Shown: one piece after another, positions 51,471 to 59,293 of the stretch | Layout: every line of letters starts with the position of its first letter | Position numbering within the stretch: the stretch's first letter is position 1 | DNA from: Geothermobacter hydrogeniphilus | Lineage (GTDB): Bacteria; Desulfobacterota; Desulfuromonadia; Desulfuromonadales; Geothermobacteraceae | Length of the DNA: 64,000 nucleotides | Reading direction: 5' to 3' | NCBI RefSeq assembly: GCF_002093115.1 | Contig: NZ_NAAD01000001.1 | Span: 248,001 to 312,000 of the forward strand | Notes under the pieces: model-generated | What the model saw: only the letters and a program-made list of their open reading frames with translations | Databases searched by the model: none | What the model was told of the DNA's origin: nothing | Program-made: the position numbers and the translations under genes

Positions 51471-53689
51471 TCCTGCGTTCCATCGACCTTGAGTCCTTCG
51501 GCCGCTTCTCGCGACGCTGTTTTGAATTTCGCCGTGGTCTGAACCTGGTGCTGGGGCCCAATGAGGCAGGCAAGTCGACACTGATGGAAGCGGTGCCGGC
51601 AATCCTGTTCGGGGTTCGGGATAAAAAACGTTATCTGCCCTGGGGACGGGGCGGCGCCTGTCGCGGAGCCCTGCAATTCGAACTTGCCGGTGGCAGTGTG
51701 CGTGTCCAACGCGATCTTATGACCGACGAGGTCGGGCTCGAATGGGCCGATCAGCTCTACCAGACCCGGCGGCAGGTTTCGGGCAAGGCCTCGCCCCGCG
51801 GGCGTTCGCTGGAAAAGAAAGCCTACCTGCTGGAATTGCAGGAACTGCTCGGTTTCAGGGACGCGGACCTGTTCCGTGCGACCCTTTTTTTCGGCCAGGG
51901 GGATCTCGATCTCGATTTTGGCAAAAGCCTGAGTGAACGTATCAAGACCCTGCTGTCGGGGAGCGCCGAAATCGACTATGACCAGGTGCTTGATGATCTG
52001 CGGGAGTCATTGTTCAGCGTGACCCGGGAAAATCCCTGGGGCAAGGACAAGACCCGCGACCGGCAACTGGAGCTGGCCGAAAAGGAGCTTGCCCGCCTCG
52101 ACGGGCTGCTGCAGCAGTCCGTCACCGCCAGGAAGGAATTCTCCACGATTGAGGCCGAGCTGCTTGATCTCGAAACCGGGCTCGCCGAAGACCAGCGTGA
52201 ACTGGACAAGGGCGAAAAATATCTGCAGTGGATCAGAACTTACTGGCAGCTGGAGGAGCAGCGGAGCCGCCTGGAAGAACAATTTTCGATCGCGCGGGAG
52301 CAGCAGGCGCAGCAGCGGTGTCTGACACAGGAGCGTGAAACCCTGCGGCGTCAACTTTCCGCCGTCGGTCTTTCCCTGCCGGAAGATGGTTCCGTCGATC
52401 TGCACGAACGATTGCAGGAGGCCCGTCGTAGTCTGCTGCAGCTTCGGCAACTGCAGCAGGAACAACAACGCCTGCGACTGGATCTCGCCGACGAGAAAAA
52501 AAGCAGTATGTTTTTGATTTGCGGTTGGACACTGCTGGTTGTCCTCGGCGCCGGTTTCGGTGCCTGGCATGCTCAGCCGTGGAGGATCTATGCCCTGCTG
52601 GTGGGGGTGTTGCTGACCGGGCCGGTCTGGGCCTGGACGATATGGAAACGGGTCAGCCGTTCCGTGCGTCACAGTGAGCTGCGTGGCAAGGCGCAACTGC
52701 TTGAACAGCAGCAGCAGGAACTGCAACGGCAACTTGATCTGCTGGAAGAACCCCTGGCCGCGGCGGGTCTTGCCGCGCGGCTGGATGTGCTGGATGCTCA
52801 GCTTGATGCCTGGGCCGGTCATCGTGAGAAACTGCAGGAACTGCGGGAGATCGACAGTGCCCTCAAGGTGCTGCCCACCGCTGAAGAACTGGCCGGGACG
52901 GTCCGCCGGCTGACGCGCGACCTGGCCCTGGTTGAAGAGCGGCGGCAGCAGGGCCGGAATCTGCGCCCCGGTGTGGACCTGGAAGCGGCGGAACTCGCCG
53001 ACGCTGAAGCCGAGCTTGAGCAGCTGCGCCGCAAGATCGCCGCCGCCGAGGAGCGGCGCAACCGGCTCTGGATGCGCCGGGCCGAATGCGGAGCTCTGCT
53101 TGCCGGACGGCCTCAACTGGAGGAAGACCGCGCCGAAGTGCTGCAGGATGTTGTCAGGTTGCAGGGCCGCAAAAGGGTTCTTGCGCTGGCTTGTGAGGTG
53201 TTGCGAGATTCCGTCAGTCATTTCCGGGCCGATTACCTGGAGCGGTTTGCCGCTCGCATCGGTCCCTATCTTGAGTCCGCCAGTGACGGTGTCTACCGGG
53301 AGGCGCGTCTGGACGAGGATCTATCCATCAGCCTGCGCGACGAGGGGGGGCGCTGGAAACCGCTCACTCATTTCAGCCGGGGGACGCGTGACGCCGTTGC
53401 CCTGGCGGTGCGGCTGGCTTTCGTTGACCAGTTTTCCCACGGCCGCAAACTGCCGATCCTGCTGGATGACGCGTTGGTGAACCTTGATGGCAATCGTCAG
53501 GCAAGAATGCTCAAGTTGCTGAAAAAACTCAGTCTTGAGCATCAGGTTATCCTTTTCAGTCATGATGAACGGTTGGCAAAAAGGGCCGCACGGGAACGCT
53601 GGCATGTGCTAACATTGGACGACGGGAGCCGGGCTCCCGCCAGACCGATAAAGGAGGAGCAAAATGCCGGACAACTGCATCTTCTGTAA
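51467..53689 (+). CDS. YhaN/SbcC-like SMC-family ATPase with central membrane segments
   Basis: This 740-aa protein has an N-terminal ATPase half (Walker A GPNEAGKST at 30-38), a long coiled coil (about 190-345) broken by two hydrophobic segments (about 347-365 and 374-393), a second coiled coil (about 400-580) and a C-terminal half with HFSRGTRDAVALAVRLAF (signature) and LPILLDDALVNLDG (Walker B). Membrane segments in the middle of an SMC-like protein are a feature of the YhaN group. It would pair with the upstream phosphoesterase. Its 3' end overlaps the HIT gene by 26 bases in another frame. Confidence 0.85.
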   Translation: MILRSIDLESFGRFSRRCFEFRRGLNLVLGPNEAGKSTLMEAVPAILFGVRDKKRYLPWGRGGACRGALQFELAGGSVRVQRDLMTDEVGLEWADQLYQTRRQVSGKASPRGRSLEKKAYLLELQELLGFRDADLFRATLFFGQGDLDLDFGKSLSERIKTLLSGSAEIDYDQVLDDLRESLFSVTRENPWGKDKTRDRQLELAEKELARLDGLLQQSVTARKEFSTIEAELLDLETGLAEDQRELDKGEKYLQWIRTYWQLEEQRSRLEEQFSIAREQQAQQRCLTQERETLRRQLSAVGLSLPEDGSVDLHERLQEARRSLLQLRQLQQEQQRLRLDLADEKKSSMFLICGWTLLVVLGAGFGAWHAQPWRIYALLVGVLLTGPVWAWTIWKRVSRSVRHSELRGKAQLLEQQQQELQRQLDLLEEPLAAAGLAARLDVLDAQLDAWAGHREKLQELREIDSALKVLPTAEELAGTVRRLTRDLALVEERRQQGRNLRPGVDLEAAELADAEAELEQLRRKIAAAEERRNRLWMRRAECGALLAGRPQLEEDRAEVLQDVVRLQGRKRVLALACEVLRDSVSHFRADYLERFAARIGPYLESASDGVYREARLDEDLSISLRDEGGRWKPLTHFSRGTRDAVALAVRLAFVDQFSHGRKLPILLDDALVNLDGNRQARMLKLLKKLSLEHQVILFSHDERLAKRAARERWHVLTLDDGSRAPARPIKEEQNAGQLHLL

Positions 53690-54011
53690 AATCATCGCCG
53701 GTGAGATCCCGGGAAATTTCGTTTATCAGGACGATGAGATCGTTGTTGTCGAAGATATCGCGCCGCAGGCGCCGCACCATTACCTGCTGCTGCCGAAAAA
53801 GCATATCCCGACCACCCTCGATCTGGACCTTGAAGACCGGGAACTGGTCGGCCATATTCACCGGGTGGCCGCGCGGATCGCCCGGGATAAGGGATTCGCG
53901 GACGAAGGGTTCCGGATCGTGAACAACTGCAATGAAGGCGGCGGCCAGGTCGTCTGGCACCTTCATTTCCACCTCCTCGGCGGACGGCGCATGGGCTGGC
54001 CTCCGGGTTAG
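53664..54011 (+). CDS. HIT-family nucleotide-binding protein (HinT-like)
   Basis: This 115-aa protein has the HIT fold: CIFCKIIAGEIPGNFVYQDD (zinc-type Cys pair), RIVNNCNEGGGQVVWHLHFH and the closing HLHFHLLGGRRMGWPPG with the His triad. HinT proteins hydrolyse nucleoside phosphoramidates and acyl-adenylates. The start ATG 53664 follows AAAGGAGGAGC and lies within the end of the YhaN-like gene, giving tight coupling. Confidence 0.93.
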   Translation: MPDNCIFCKIIAGEIPGNFVYQDDEIVVVEDIAPQAPHHYLLLPKKHIPTTLDLDLEDRELVGHIHRVAARIARDKGFADEGFRIVNNCNEGGGQVVWHLHFHLLGGRRMGWPPG

Positions 54012-54132
54012 GAGACGAGGCCGCCTGATGCAAATCGGTATTGCGGCACGCGACCGTGTTCTTTAAGATAGATCCGAAACAGGTGCCCCGTCCGCAAGAA
54101 GCACGGGGGTAGCGATTCGGGATAAGGTTTCA

Positions 54133-55602
54133 ATGACAGGAATACCCCAACATCATCCTTCCGCAGCCCCGGAAACACATGACCGGCGTCGTGAACAGCG
54201 CCTGGTCAATGAAATGATGGAGCTGCTGGTCACTCATTTCGGCGGAGAATTGAGCGAAGAAGTTCTTGACCAGTCGATTGACGACCTGCAGCAGGCGATC
54301 AGCATCGGCCGCAACTGCCACCGCGGACAGGTGCGTAAGTCGGGCGAACCCTATTTCTTCCATCCGCTGCGGGTCGCTCACCTGGCCGCCCGCCACTGGA
54401 TGGATTTCCCCTCCGTCATCGCCGCCATTCTGCACGACGTGGTCGAAGATACGCCGATGACCCTTGATGAAGTCGAAGCCGAATTCGGCGGGGAGGTGGC
54501 GCTGCTCGTCAACGGCCTGACCAAGGTCGAGGACAAGCGTCTCAGCAAGGAGGATCTCAAGGCCGAAACCTATCGCAAGCAGTTGCTGGCGGCGATTGAA
54601 GATGTGCGGGTGCTGTGCCTCAAGTTCTGGGACCGGATCGACAACATGCAGACCATCGGGGCGCTGAAAAAGGGCAAACAGCTGCGGATTGCCGAAGAAA
54701 CCCGCGCCGTCTACGTTCCCCTGGCCCAGCATCTCGGCATGGGTTATGTCGCCACCCGGCTGGACGCGCTGGCGCTGAATGTCATTTACCCGGCGCGGGC
54801 TGAGCGGTATCGCCGGGCGCTGGAGTCGATCCAGGAACGCACCGCTCCGGCGCTGCGGAAAATCCGCGCCAGGATCCAGAATTCCCTTGAACATCACAAG
54901 CTCAACAGCCTGCAGCGGGACCGCTGGCGGCCCTTTTCCATTGCCGCCGCGCGGTTGACGGCGCGCGGACTGGCAACCACCTACACGCTGGAGATCCTGG
55001 TCGACCGGGTGATGGATGCCTACCTGGTCCTGGGCCTGCTGCACAGTCTCTACCCGCCGATTCCGGGCAAGTTGCGTGATCACCTCAATGCCCCCTCGCA
55101 TCACGGCTACCAGGCGTTGAAGACCACCGTGCAGGCCGCGGAACATCGACTGCGGGTCGAAATCACCACCCGCAAGTTCGCCCGTTTCAACGAGGCCGGG
55201 GTGCTGGCGCCGGGTTTTGAATTTCAGTTGGCCAATTTCAAGAAACTGATGCGCTCCCTGTTTGAGGGCGAGTCGGCGGTCGATACTGAAGGCCTGCGGC
55301 TGGCTTCGGCCCAGATTCGGGTCTACACGCCGCAGGGCGAACTGCGCATCCTGCCCGAGGGCAGCAGCGCACTTGATTTCGCCTTCGATATTCACGAGAA
55401 TCTCGGTCTGCACGCCTGGCGGGCCCGGATCAACGGCAAGACCCGACTGCTCAAGGCGCGGCTCATGGATGGTGACCAGATCGCCATCGAGCGCAGCGAT
55501 ACCCCGTCGGTGCTGCCCAAGTGGCTGGAGTGGGCAGTGACCCCCAAGGCGCGTAATGCCATTCGCCGTTACCTGCGCAGCAAAGTCAAAAAGAATTCCT
55601 GA
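54133..55602 (+). CDS. RSH-family (p)ppGpp hydrolase-like protein with degenerate synthetase
   Basis: This 489-aa protein has an intact HD hydrolase domain (about 20-190: FFHPLRVA, AAILHDVVEDTPM, WDRIDNMQTI). A synthetase-like region follows in which key residues are lost: WRPFSIAAARLTARG where R-x-K and Y-x-K patterns are expected, TTYTLEILV in place of DLFAVRVIV, and GYQALKTTV for YQSLHTTV. A TGS domain (about 395-455) ends the protein; the ACT/RRM part of long Rel enzymes is missing. It probably hydrolyses (p)ppGpp or related nucleotides but does not make them. It begins 121 bases after the HIT gene. Confidence 0.8.
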   Translation: MTGIPQHHPSAAPETHDRRREQRLVNEMMELLVTHFGGELSEEVLDQSIDDLQQAISIGRNCHRGQVRKSGEPYFFHPLRVAHLAARHWMDFPSVIAAILHDVVEDTPMTLDEVEAEFGGEVALLVNGLTKVEDKRLSKEDLKAETYRKQLLAAIEDVRVLCLKFWDRIDNMQTIGALKKGKQLRIAEETRAVYVPLAQHLGMGYVATRLDALALNVIYPARAERYRRALESIQERTAPALRKIRARIQNSLEHHKLNSLQRDRWRPFSIAAARLTARGLATTYTLEILVDRVMDAYLVLGLLHSLYPPIPGKLRDHLNAPSHHGYQALKTTVQAAEHRLRVEITTRKFARFNEAGVLAPGFEFQLANFKKLMRSLFEGESAVDTEGLRLASAQIRVYTPQGELRILPEGSSALDFAFDIHENLGLHAWRARINGKTRLLKARLMDGDQIAIERSDTPSVLPKWLEWAVTPKARNAIRRYLRSKVKKNS

Positions 55603-55622
55603 CACCGACGGGTCTTCCATCC

Positions 55623-56684
55623 ATGAAAGTCTTTCTTTTCCTGCTCCTGATCCTGGCCTGTTTTCAGGGGGCTGCTCCTTCCCGCGCCGACGCGGGCCGG
55701 GCCAATATCTTCATCTATCACCGTTTCGGTGAATCGCGTTACCCCTCAACCAACATCTCTCTTGAGGATTTTGCCGCGCAGCTTGACATTCTGCAGCGGG
55801 AGAAGGTCCCGGTTCTGCCCTTGTCCGAAGTGGTCGGACGCCTCCGGGACGGACGGGAACTGCCTGAACATTGCGCCGTTCTGACCGTGGATGACGGCTA
55901 CCGCAGTTTTCTGACCGGCGCCATGCCGTTGCTGCGGCGCTACAATTTTCCGGTCACCTTGTTTGTCAACACCGATGCGGTGGGGGGGCGGAATTATCTT
56001 TCCTGGAAGGATCTGCAGGCGCTGGAACGGGAAGGAGTGGCGATCGGCCACCACACCGCCTCGCACCTGCACATGATCGACCATCGTCCGGGTGAATCGG
56101 AGCTGGCCTGGCGACAGCGGCTCAGGGATGATCTGGCACGGGCCTCAGCGGCCTTTTCGACCCACCTGGAGAAGAGGCCGAGGATTTTCGCCTATCCCTA
56201 CGGCGAGTATTCGTCCGTGGTTGAGGATCTTGTGCGGCAGGCGGGATTCACGGCTGCCGTCGCTCAACAGTCGGGAGTGGTTTCGGCCGGGACCGACCTG
56301 TTCGCCCTGCCTCGCTTTCCCATGGGCGGCCCCTACGCGTCACCGCGCCAGTTCCGGCAGAAACTGCGGATGTTTTCATTGCCGGTGGAGGTTCTTTCGC
56401 CGTCCGGCCCGCTGCTTGACGAGGGGAACAATCCGCCGCTGCTTGAATTCCGCCTGGCAGGCGATCTGGTCGATCCGCGTCGTCTGCAGTGCTATGTTCC
56501 CGGGCAGCCTCCGGCAGAAATTCAGGCTGTACCCGGGACTCAGGACCGTTTCCGGGTGAGGGCCGGCCTGCCGCTTGCCGGGCGGCGCAGCAAGTACACC
56601 CTGACAGCGCCGTTGAGAAAGGGTGGCTGGGCCTGGTTCAGCTATTTGTGGATTCGGCCTTCGGTGCCGGAGGGCGGCTATTGA
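55623..56684 (+). CDS. Secreted polysaccharide deacetylase (NodB-like)
   Basis: This 353-aa protein has a signal peptide (MKVFLFLLLILACFQGAAPS) and a NodB domain (about 30-240): IFIYHRFGESRYPSTNISLE, VLTVDDGYRSFLTGAMPLLR (catalytic Asp-Asp), GHHTASHLHM (His-x3-His) and RPRIFAYPYGEYS. It would remove acetyl groups from a surface or cell-wall polysaccharide. The C-terminal part (about 260-353) looks like a small beta-domain. It is 20 bases downstream of the RSH gene and converges with the Bax-like gene (7-base overlap). Confidence 0.88.
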   Translation: MKVFLFLLLILACFQGAAPSRADAGRANIFIYHRFGESRYPSTNISLEDFAAQLDILQREKVPVLPLSEVVGRLRDGRELPEHCAVLTVDDGYRSFLTGAMPLLRRYNFPVTLFVNTDAVGGRNYLSWKDLQALEREGVAIGHHTASHLHMIDHRPGESELAWRQRLRDDLARASAAFSTHLEKRPRIFAYPYGEYSSVVEDLVRQAGFTAAVAQQSGVVSAGTDLFALPRFPMGGPYASPRQFRQKLRMFSLPVEVLSPSGPLLDEGNNPPLLEFRLAGDLVDPRRLQCYVPGQPPAEIQAVPGTQDRFRVRAGLPLAGRRSKYTLTAPLRKGGWAWFSYLWIRPSVPEGGY

Positions 56685-57637
56685 GCGGCAACCTGGTAAA
56701 CAGGGCCGCCGGGGCGACGGTAGCGCTGGATCGGCAGGGGGGTGCGGAGGGTTGCCCGGGCCAGTTGCTGCAACTGGTTGTGGCGGATGATGGTACGGAT
56801 TTCGTCGACATAGGCGCCGCGGCGGGCCGAGTAGAGTTCCAGACCGGCGGCCAGCGCCGTCCCCGAAACCTGTTGACCCTGTTTCAGCAACTCCGCCCGC
56901 AGCGCGCGCAACGGTCGGTAAGCCCAGTGCGTGTTGATGTTGCGCAGGTAGGAGCGCAGCGACTCGTAGATGGAGGGGAAAACCCGAACTTCGTAACTGG
57001 CTCCTTCAGGGCGTCCCGCCGGCACCAGCCCGGTTCCCGGGGTGAAGGTCCATTCGCCGAACAGGTTGTTGGCGTCTCGGGCGAAGCGGGAGGTTCCGAA
57101 TCCCGATTCGTTGGCCGCCTGCGCCAGCAGCAGGCTGGGGGGGACCGGCGCGACGCGACGCCGCAGTTCCCGACGGGCGGCGGCACTGGTCAGTGGGTTC
57201 TGCCTGACCTTGTAGTAGCGCCGCAACTCCTGCAGGTCGACCAGTTGTCCCGTACTGAGAGGCTGCCGGTCCTCGATGCGGGCGAGGATGTGAATCAGTT
57301 CCTGGCGCTGCTGGTCGATCTCTTCGTTGAGCATCAGCGCCATCGGCAGCAGGGCGAGGAAAAAGAGTTTTTTCCTGCTGCGGACATCCGTTATCCGGTC
57401 CATGTCCGATGGCATTCGGGTCAGGATCAATGGCGGGACACCGTGTTCGAGACGGTCCCAGCCATAGCCGTAGGATTCAAAGGCGGCAACCAGTTCGTCA
57501 ACGGTTGCCGGGCTTAATTCCTTGGGGGGGATGAGGGTCGACAAGTCGGCCGAAGCTTCGATGTCACGACAGCCGCCGTTGAGCAGGACCGGGACGACCA
57601 GCAGAAAGATCAGTGTTAAACTGAAAGTTTTCTTCAT
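56678..57637 (-). CDS. Bax-like glucosaminidase-domain lipoprotein
   Basis: This 319-aa protein has a lipoprotein-type signal (LLNGGC, Cys23) and a C-terminal glucosaminidase domain (about 150-300): PPSLLLAQAANESGFGTSRF then ARDANNLFGEWTF, in which the Glu in AANESGFG is the likely catalytic residue. ELYSARRGAYVDEIRTIIRH closes the domain. E. coli Bax has the same architecture. It may trim peptidoglycan; the window's FlgJ has no muramidase, so this enzyme could help rod penetration, but it is far from the flagellar operon and this is speculation. Confidence 0.85.
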   Translation of the reverse strand: MKKTFSLTLIFLLVVPVLLNGGCRDIEASADLSTLIPPKELSPATVDELVAAFESYGYGWDRLEHGVPPLILTRMPSDMDRITDVRSRKKLFFLALLPMALMLNEEIDQQRQELIHILARIEDRQPLSTGQLVDLQELRRYYKVRQNPLTSAAARRELRRRVAPVPPSLLLAQAANESGFGTSRFARDANNLFGEWTFTPGTGLVPAGRPEGASYEVRVFPSIYESLRSYLRNINTHWAYRPLRALRAELLKQGQQVSGTALAAGLELYSARRGAYVDEIRTIIRHNQLQQLARATLRTPLPIQRYRRPGGPVYQVAAQ

Positions 57638-57825
57638 GATTCCAAAATGTTATCCTGTGCGCGTTCCATTTGGTTTTCACGGGCGCCAGGTTCACGAACG
57701 TGGATAAACTGAATATTTGTTAATTGTTTTCTGTATCCAAAAGCGCATCTTATATCATTACTGGGGTCTGCAGGCAACCCCGGATCGCGACTTGCCGCTG
57801 ATAGACCTATCCAAGGAGGCTCATC

Positions 57826-58245
57826 GTGAAATCATATCGCAAGGAATTGTGGTTTCAAATCCCGGCTCGCCGCGGATTCGTCAACATCACCGCCGATATC
57901 GAGAACTGTCTGGCTGACAGCGGCATTGCCGAGGGACTCTGCCTGGTCAATGCCATGCATATTACCGCTTCGGTTTTCATCAACGACGACGAGTCGGGTC
58001 TGCACGCCGATTTCGAGCGCTGGCTGGAGGAGATCGCCCCTCACCAGCCGCTGGACCTCTATCGGCACAACCTGACCGGTGAGGATAACGGCGACGCTCA
58101 CCTGAAGAGGACGGTGATGGGACGCGAGGTGGTGGTCGCGGTCACGGAAGGGCGGCTGGATTTCGGCCCGTGGGAACAGATTTTTTACGGTGAATTTGAC
58201 GGCAGGCGGCGAAAACGGGTGCTGGTCAAGATCATCGGCGAATAA
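57826..58245 (+). CDS. yjbQ: YjbQ/UPF0047 family protein
   Basis: This 139-aa protein begins at GTG 57826 after AAGGAGG. It has the family pattern [60 protein letters not shown] and [13 protein letters not shown]. Members show weak thiamine-phosphate synthase activity and contain a conserved His-rich site; the true role is uncertain. It is monocistronic or leads the small-protein/ferritin-like pair 87 bases downstream. Confidence 0.9.
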   Translation: MKSYRKELWFQIPARRGFVNITADIENCLADSGIAEGLCLVNAMHITASVFINDDESGLHADFERWLEEIAPHQPLDLYRHNLTGEDNGDAHLKRTVMGREVVVAVTEGRLDFGPWEQIFYGEFDGRRRKRVLVKIIGE

Positions 58246-58332
58246 GTCCGCGCTCGATTCCGTTTTCAAACCGGTCGCTGAAGAACTCAACCGATTCAGG
58301 TTTATGATAAACTTTCAACAGGAGGCAGTCCT

Positions 58333-58500
58333 TTGACCGAGACGATCAAAACCGCGAGCTTTGAATCCCTGCTGGAGTTGGCCGAGGAACTGCCGGAAGG
58401 CGGCTACCTGTTCACCCTCGACGGCCACGAGTATCGTATCCAGGATGTGCTGGAGATTTCCAAAATCGCCCGGCAGCATGATTACATCGTCATATATTGA
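58333..58500 (+). CDS. 55-aa small protein upstream of a ferritin-like gene
   Basis: This short frame starts with TTG at 58333, seven bases after AGGAGG, and encodes an acidic 55-residue protein (MTETIKTASFESLLELAEEL... ending HDYIVIY). It ends 16 bases before the ferritin-like gene. The strong ribosome site, predicted helix-strand content and tight spacing support it as real. I do not recognise a family. A role linked to the ferritin-like protein is inference from position only. Confidence 0.62.
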   Translation: MTETIKTASFESLLELAEELPEGGYLFTLDGHEYRIQDVLEISKIARQHDYIVIY

Positions 58501-58516
58501 CGGGAAGGTTGGATTG

Positions 58517-58990
58517 ATGAGTACAGCCCAGGTTTGTCACACGTTTGAAGCGGCCCTTGAGATGGCCATCGAGATGGAGAATGAAGGTTATCGTCACTAC
58601 CTGCGCGGACTGATGATTGTCCGGGACGCCAACGCCAGGGATATCCTCAAGGAAATGGCGCTGGACGAACTGGATCACAAGTACGCCCTGGAAAAAGCCC
58701 TGATCGAGGGTTTTGTCGGCGAAGAACACCAGCTGCAGAGACCGGTGCCGACCATGAACCTCGACTATGTTCTGACCCGCAGGGAGCTGTCTCCCGACTC
58801 CGGAGTGCGTGAGGCTCTGGCCTACGCGATTCACCTGGAAAAGAATGCCGTCGACTTCTACCAGCGCATGGCCCGCGGTTGTGCCGGCGCGCCGATGGCC
58901 GAGATGTTCGAGAAGATCGGCAACGATGAAAGTCGGCATCTGCAGAAGCTTGAAGATCTCTACGAGACCTATTTTTTGAGTGAGAACTGA
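58517..58990 (+). CDS. Ferritin-like (rubrerythrin-type) diiron protein
   Basis: This 157-aa protein has the four-helix diiron pattern: an E in AIEMENEGYRHYL, E-x2-H in ALDELDHKYALE, E in AIHLEKNAVDFYQ and E-x2-H in NDESRHLQKLEDL. These match rubrerythrin-like ferritins without a rubredoxin tail. It likely handles peroxide or iron in an anaerobe. I chose ATG 58517 (GGAAGG upstream); the frame is open to 58361 but that part is an out-of-frame reading of the small gene upstream. Confidence 0.88.
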   Translation: MSTAQVCHTFEAALEMAIEMENEGYRHYLRGLMIVRDANARDILKEMALDELDHKYALEKALIEGFVGEEHQLQRPVPTMNLDYVLTRRELSPDSGVREALAYAIHLEKNAVDFYQRMARGCAGAPMAEMFEKIGNDESRHLQKLEDLYETYFLSEN

Positions 58991-59165
58991 GCGGCTACGA
59001 CATGTTGCCGGCCGGGTGTTGAAACGTCAGGTTCCTCAGGCTGAGCAAAAAGGTCTGGATGCGGGCGTCCGTACCCCCGCTGAATAAGGCGTACCGGAAG
59101 GTCAGACGTTGACGCGGGGGAAGGAGGCAGCAGATGGACGTTTTTTTCATCAGCCTGCCGGCCCC

Positions 59166-59194
59166 TTGACATCCGTAGAGAGGGTTATTAATTT
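59166..59194 (+). promoter_or_regulatory. Candidate promoter of htpG
   Basis: TTGACA at 59166-59171 is a perfect -35 box; TAATTT at 59189-59194 (17 bases away) or TTAATT one base earlier could serve as -10. It lies about 100 bases upstream of the ATG and just upstream of a hairpin. Confidence 0.5.
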
Positions 59195-59204
59195 CTGTTC
59201 CGGA

Positions 59205-59236
59205 AAGGCCTGGCGGGTCGATATTCGCCAGGCCTT
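59205..59236 (+). promoter_or_regulatory. Hairpin in the htpG leader
   Basis: A perfect 11-bp inverted repeat, AAGGCCTGGCG and CGCCAGGCCTT, encloses a 10-base loop and is followed by TTGGATTTTAAAA. It lies between the putative promoter and htpG, so it could be an attenuator, an RNA thermosensor-like structure, or an operator. As a terminator of the upstream genes it would have a weak T tract. Confidence 0.5.
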
Positions 59237-59293
59237 GGATTTTAAAAATTAAATCCCGGTGGCGGTTGCACCGGCTGTCAGGAGGTTTTTTTT

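Larger units (their letters stand above)
58991..59293. other. Intergenic region before htpG
   Basis: The 303-base gap holds no convincing gene. Its first 170 bases show nothing I can interpret; the rest contains a candidate promoter (59166-59194), a perfect 11-bp hairpin (59205-59236) and the htpG ribosome site AGGAGG before ATG 59294. No CIRCE-type or sigma-32-type element is evident. Confidence 0.5.

Noticed and set aside
58361-58516. Upstream extension of the ferritin-like gene to 58361
   Set aside because: This extension reads out of frame through the 55-aa gene, is compositionally odd, and has no ribosome site; ATG 58517 has GGAAGG.
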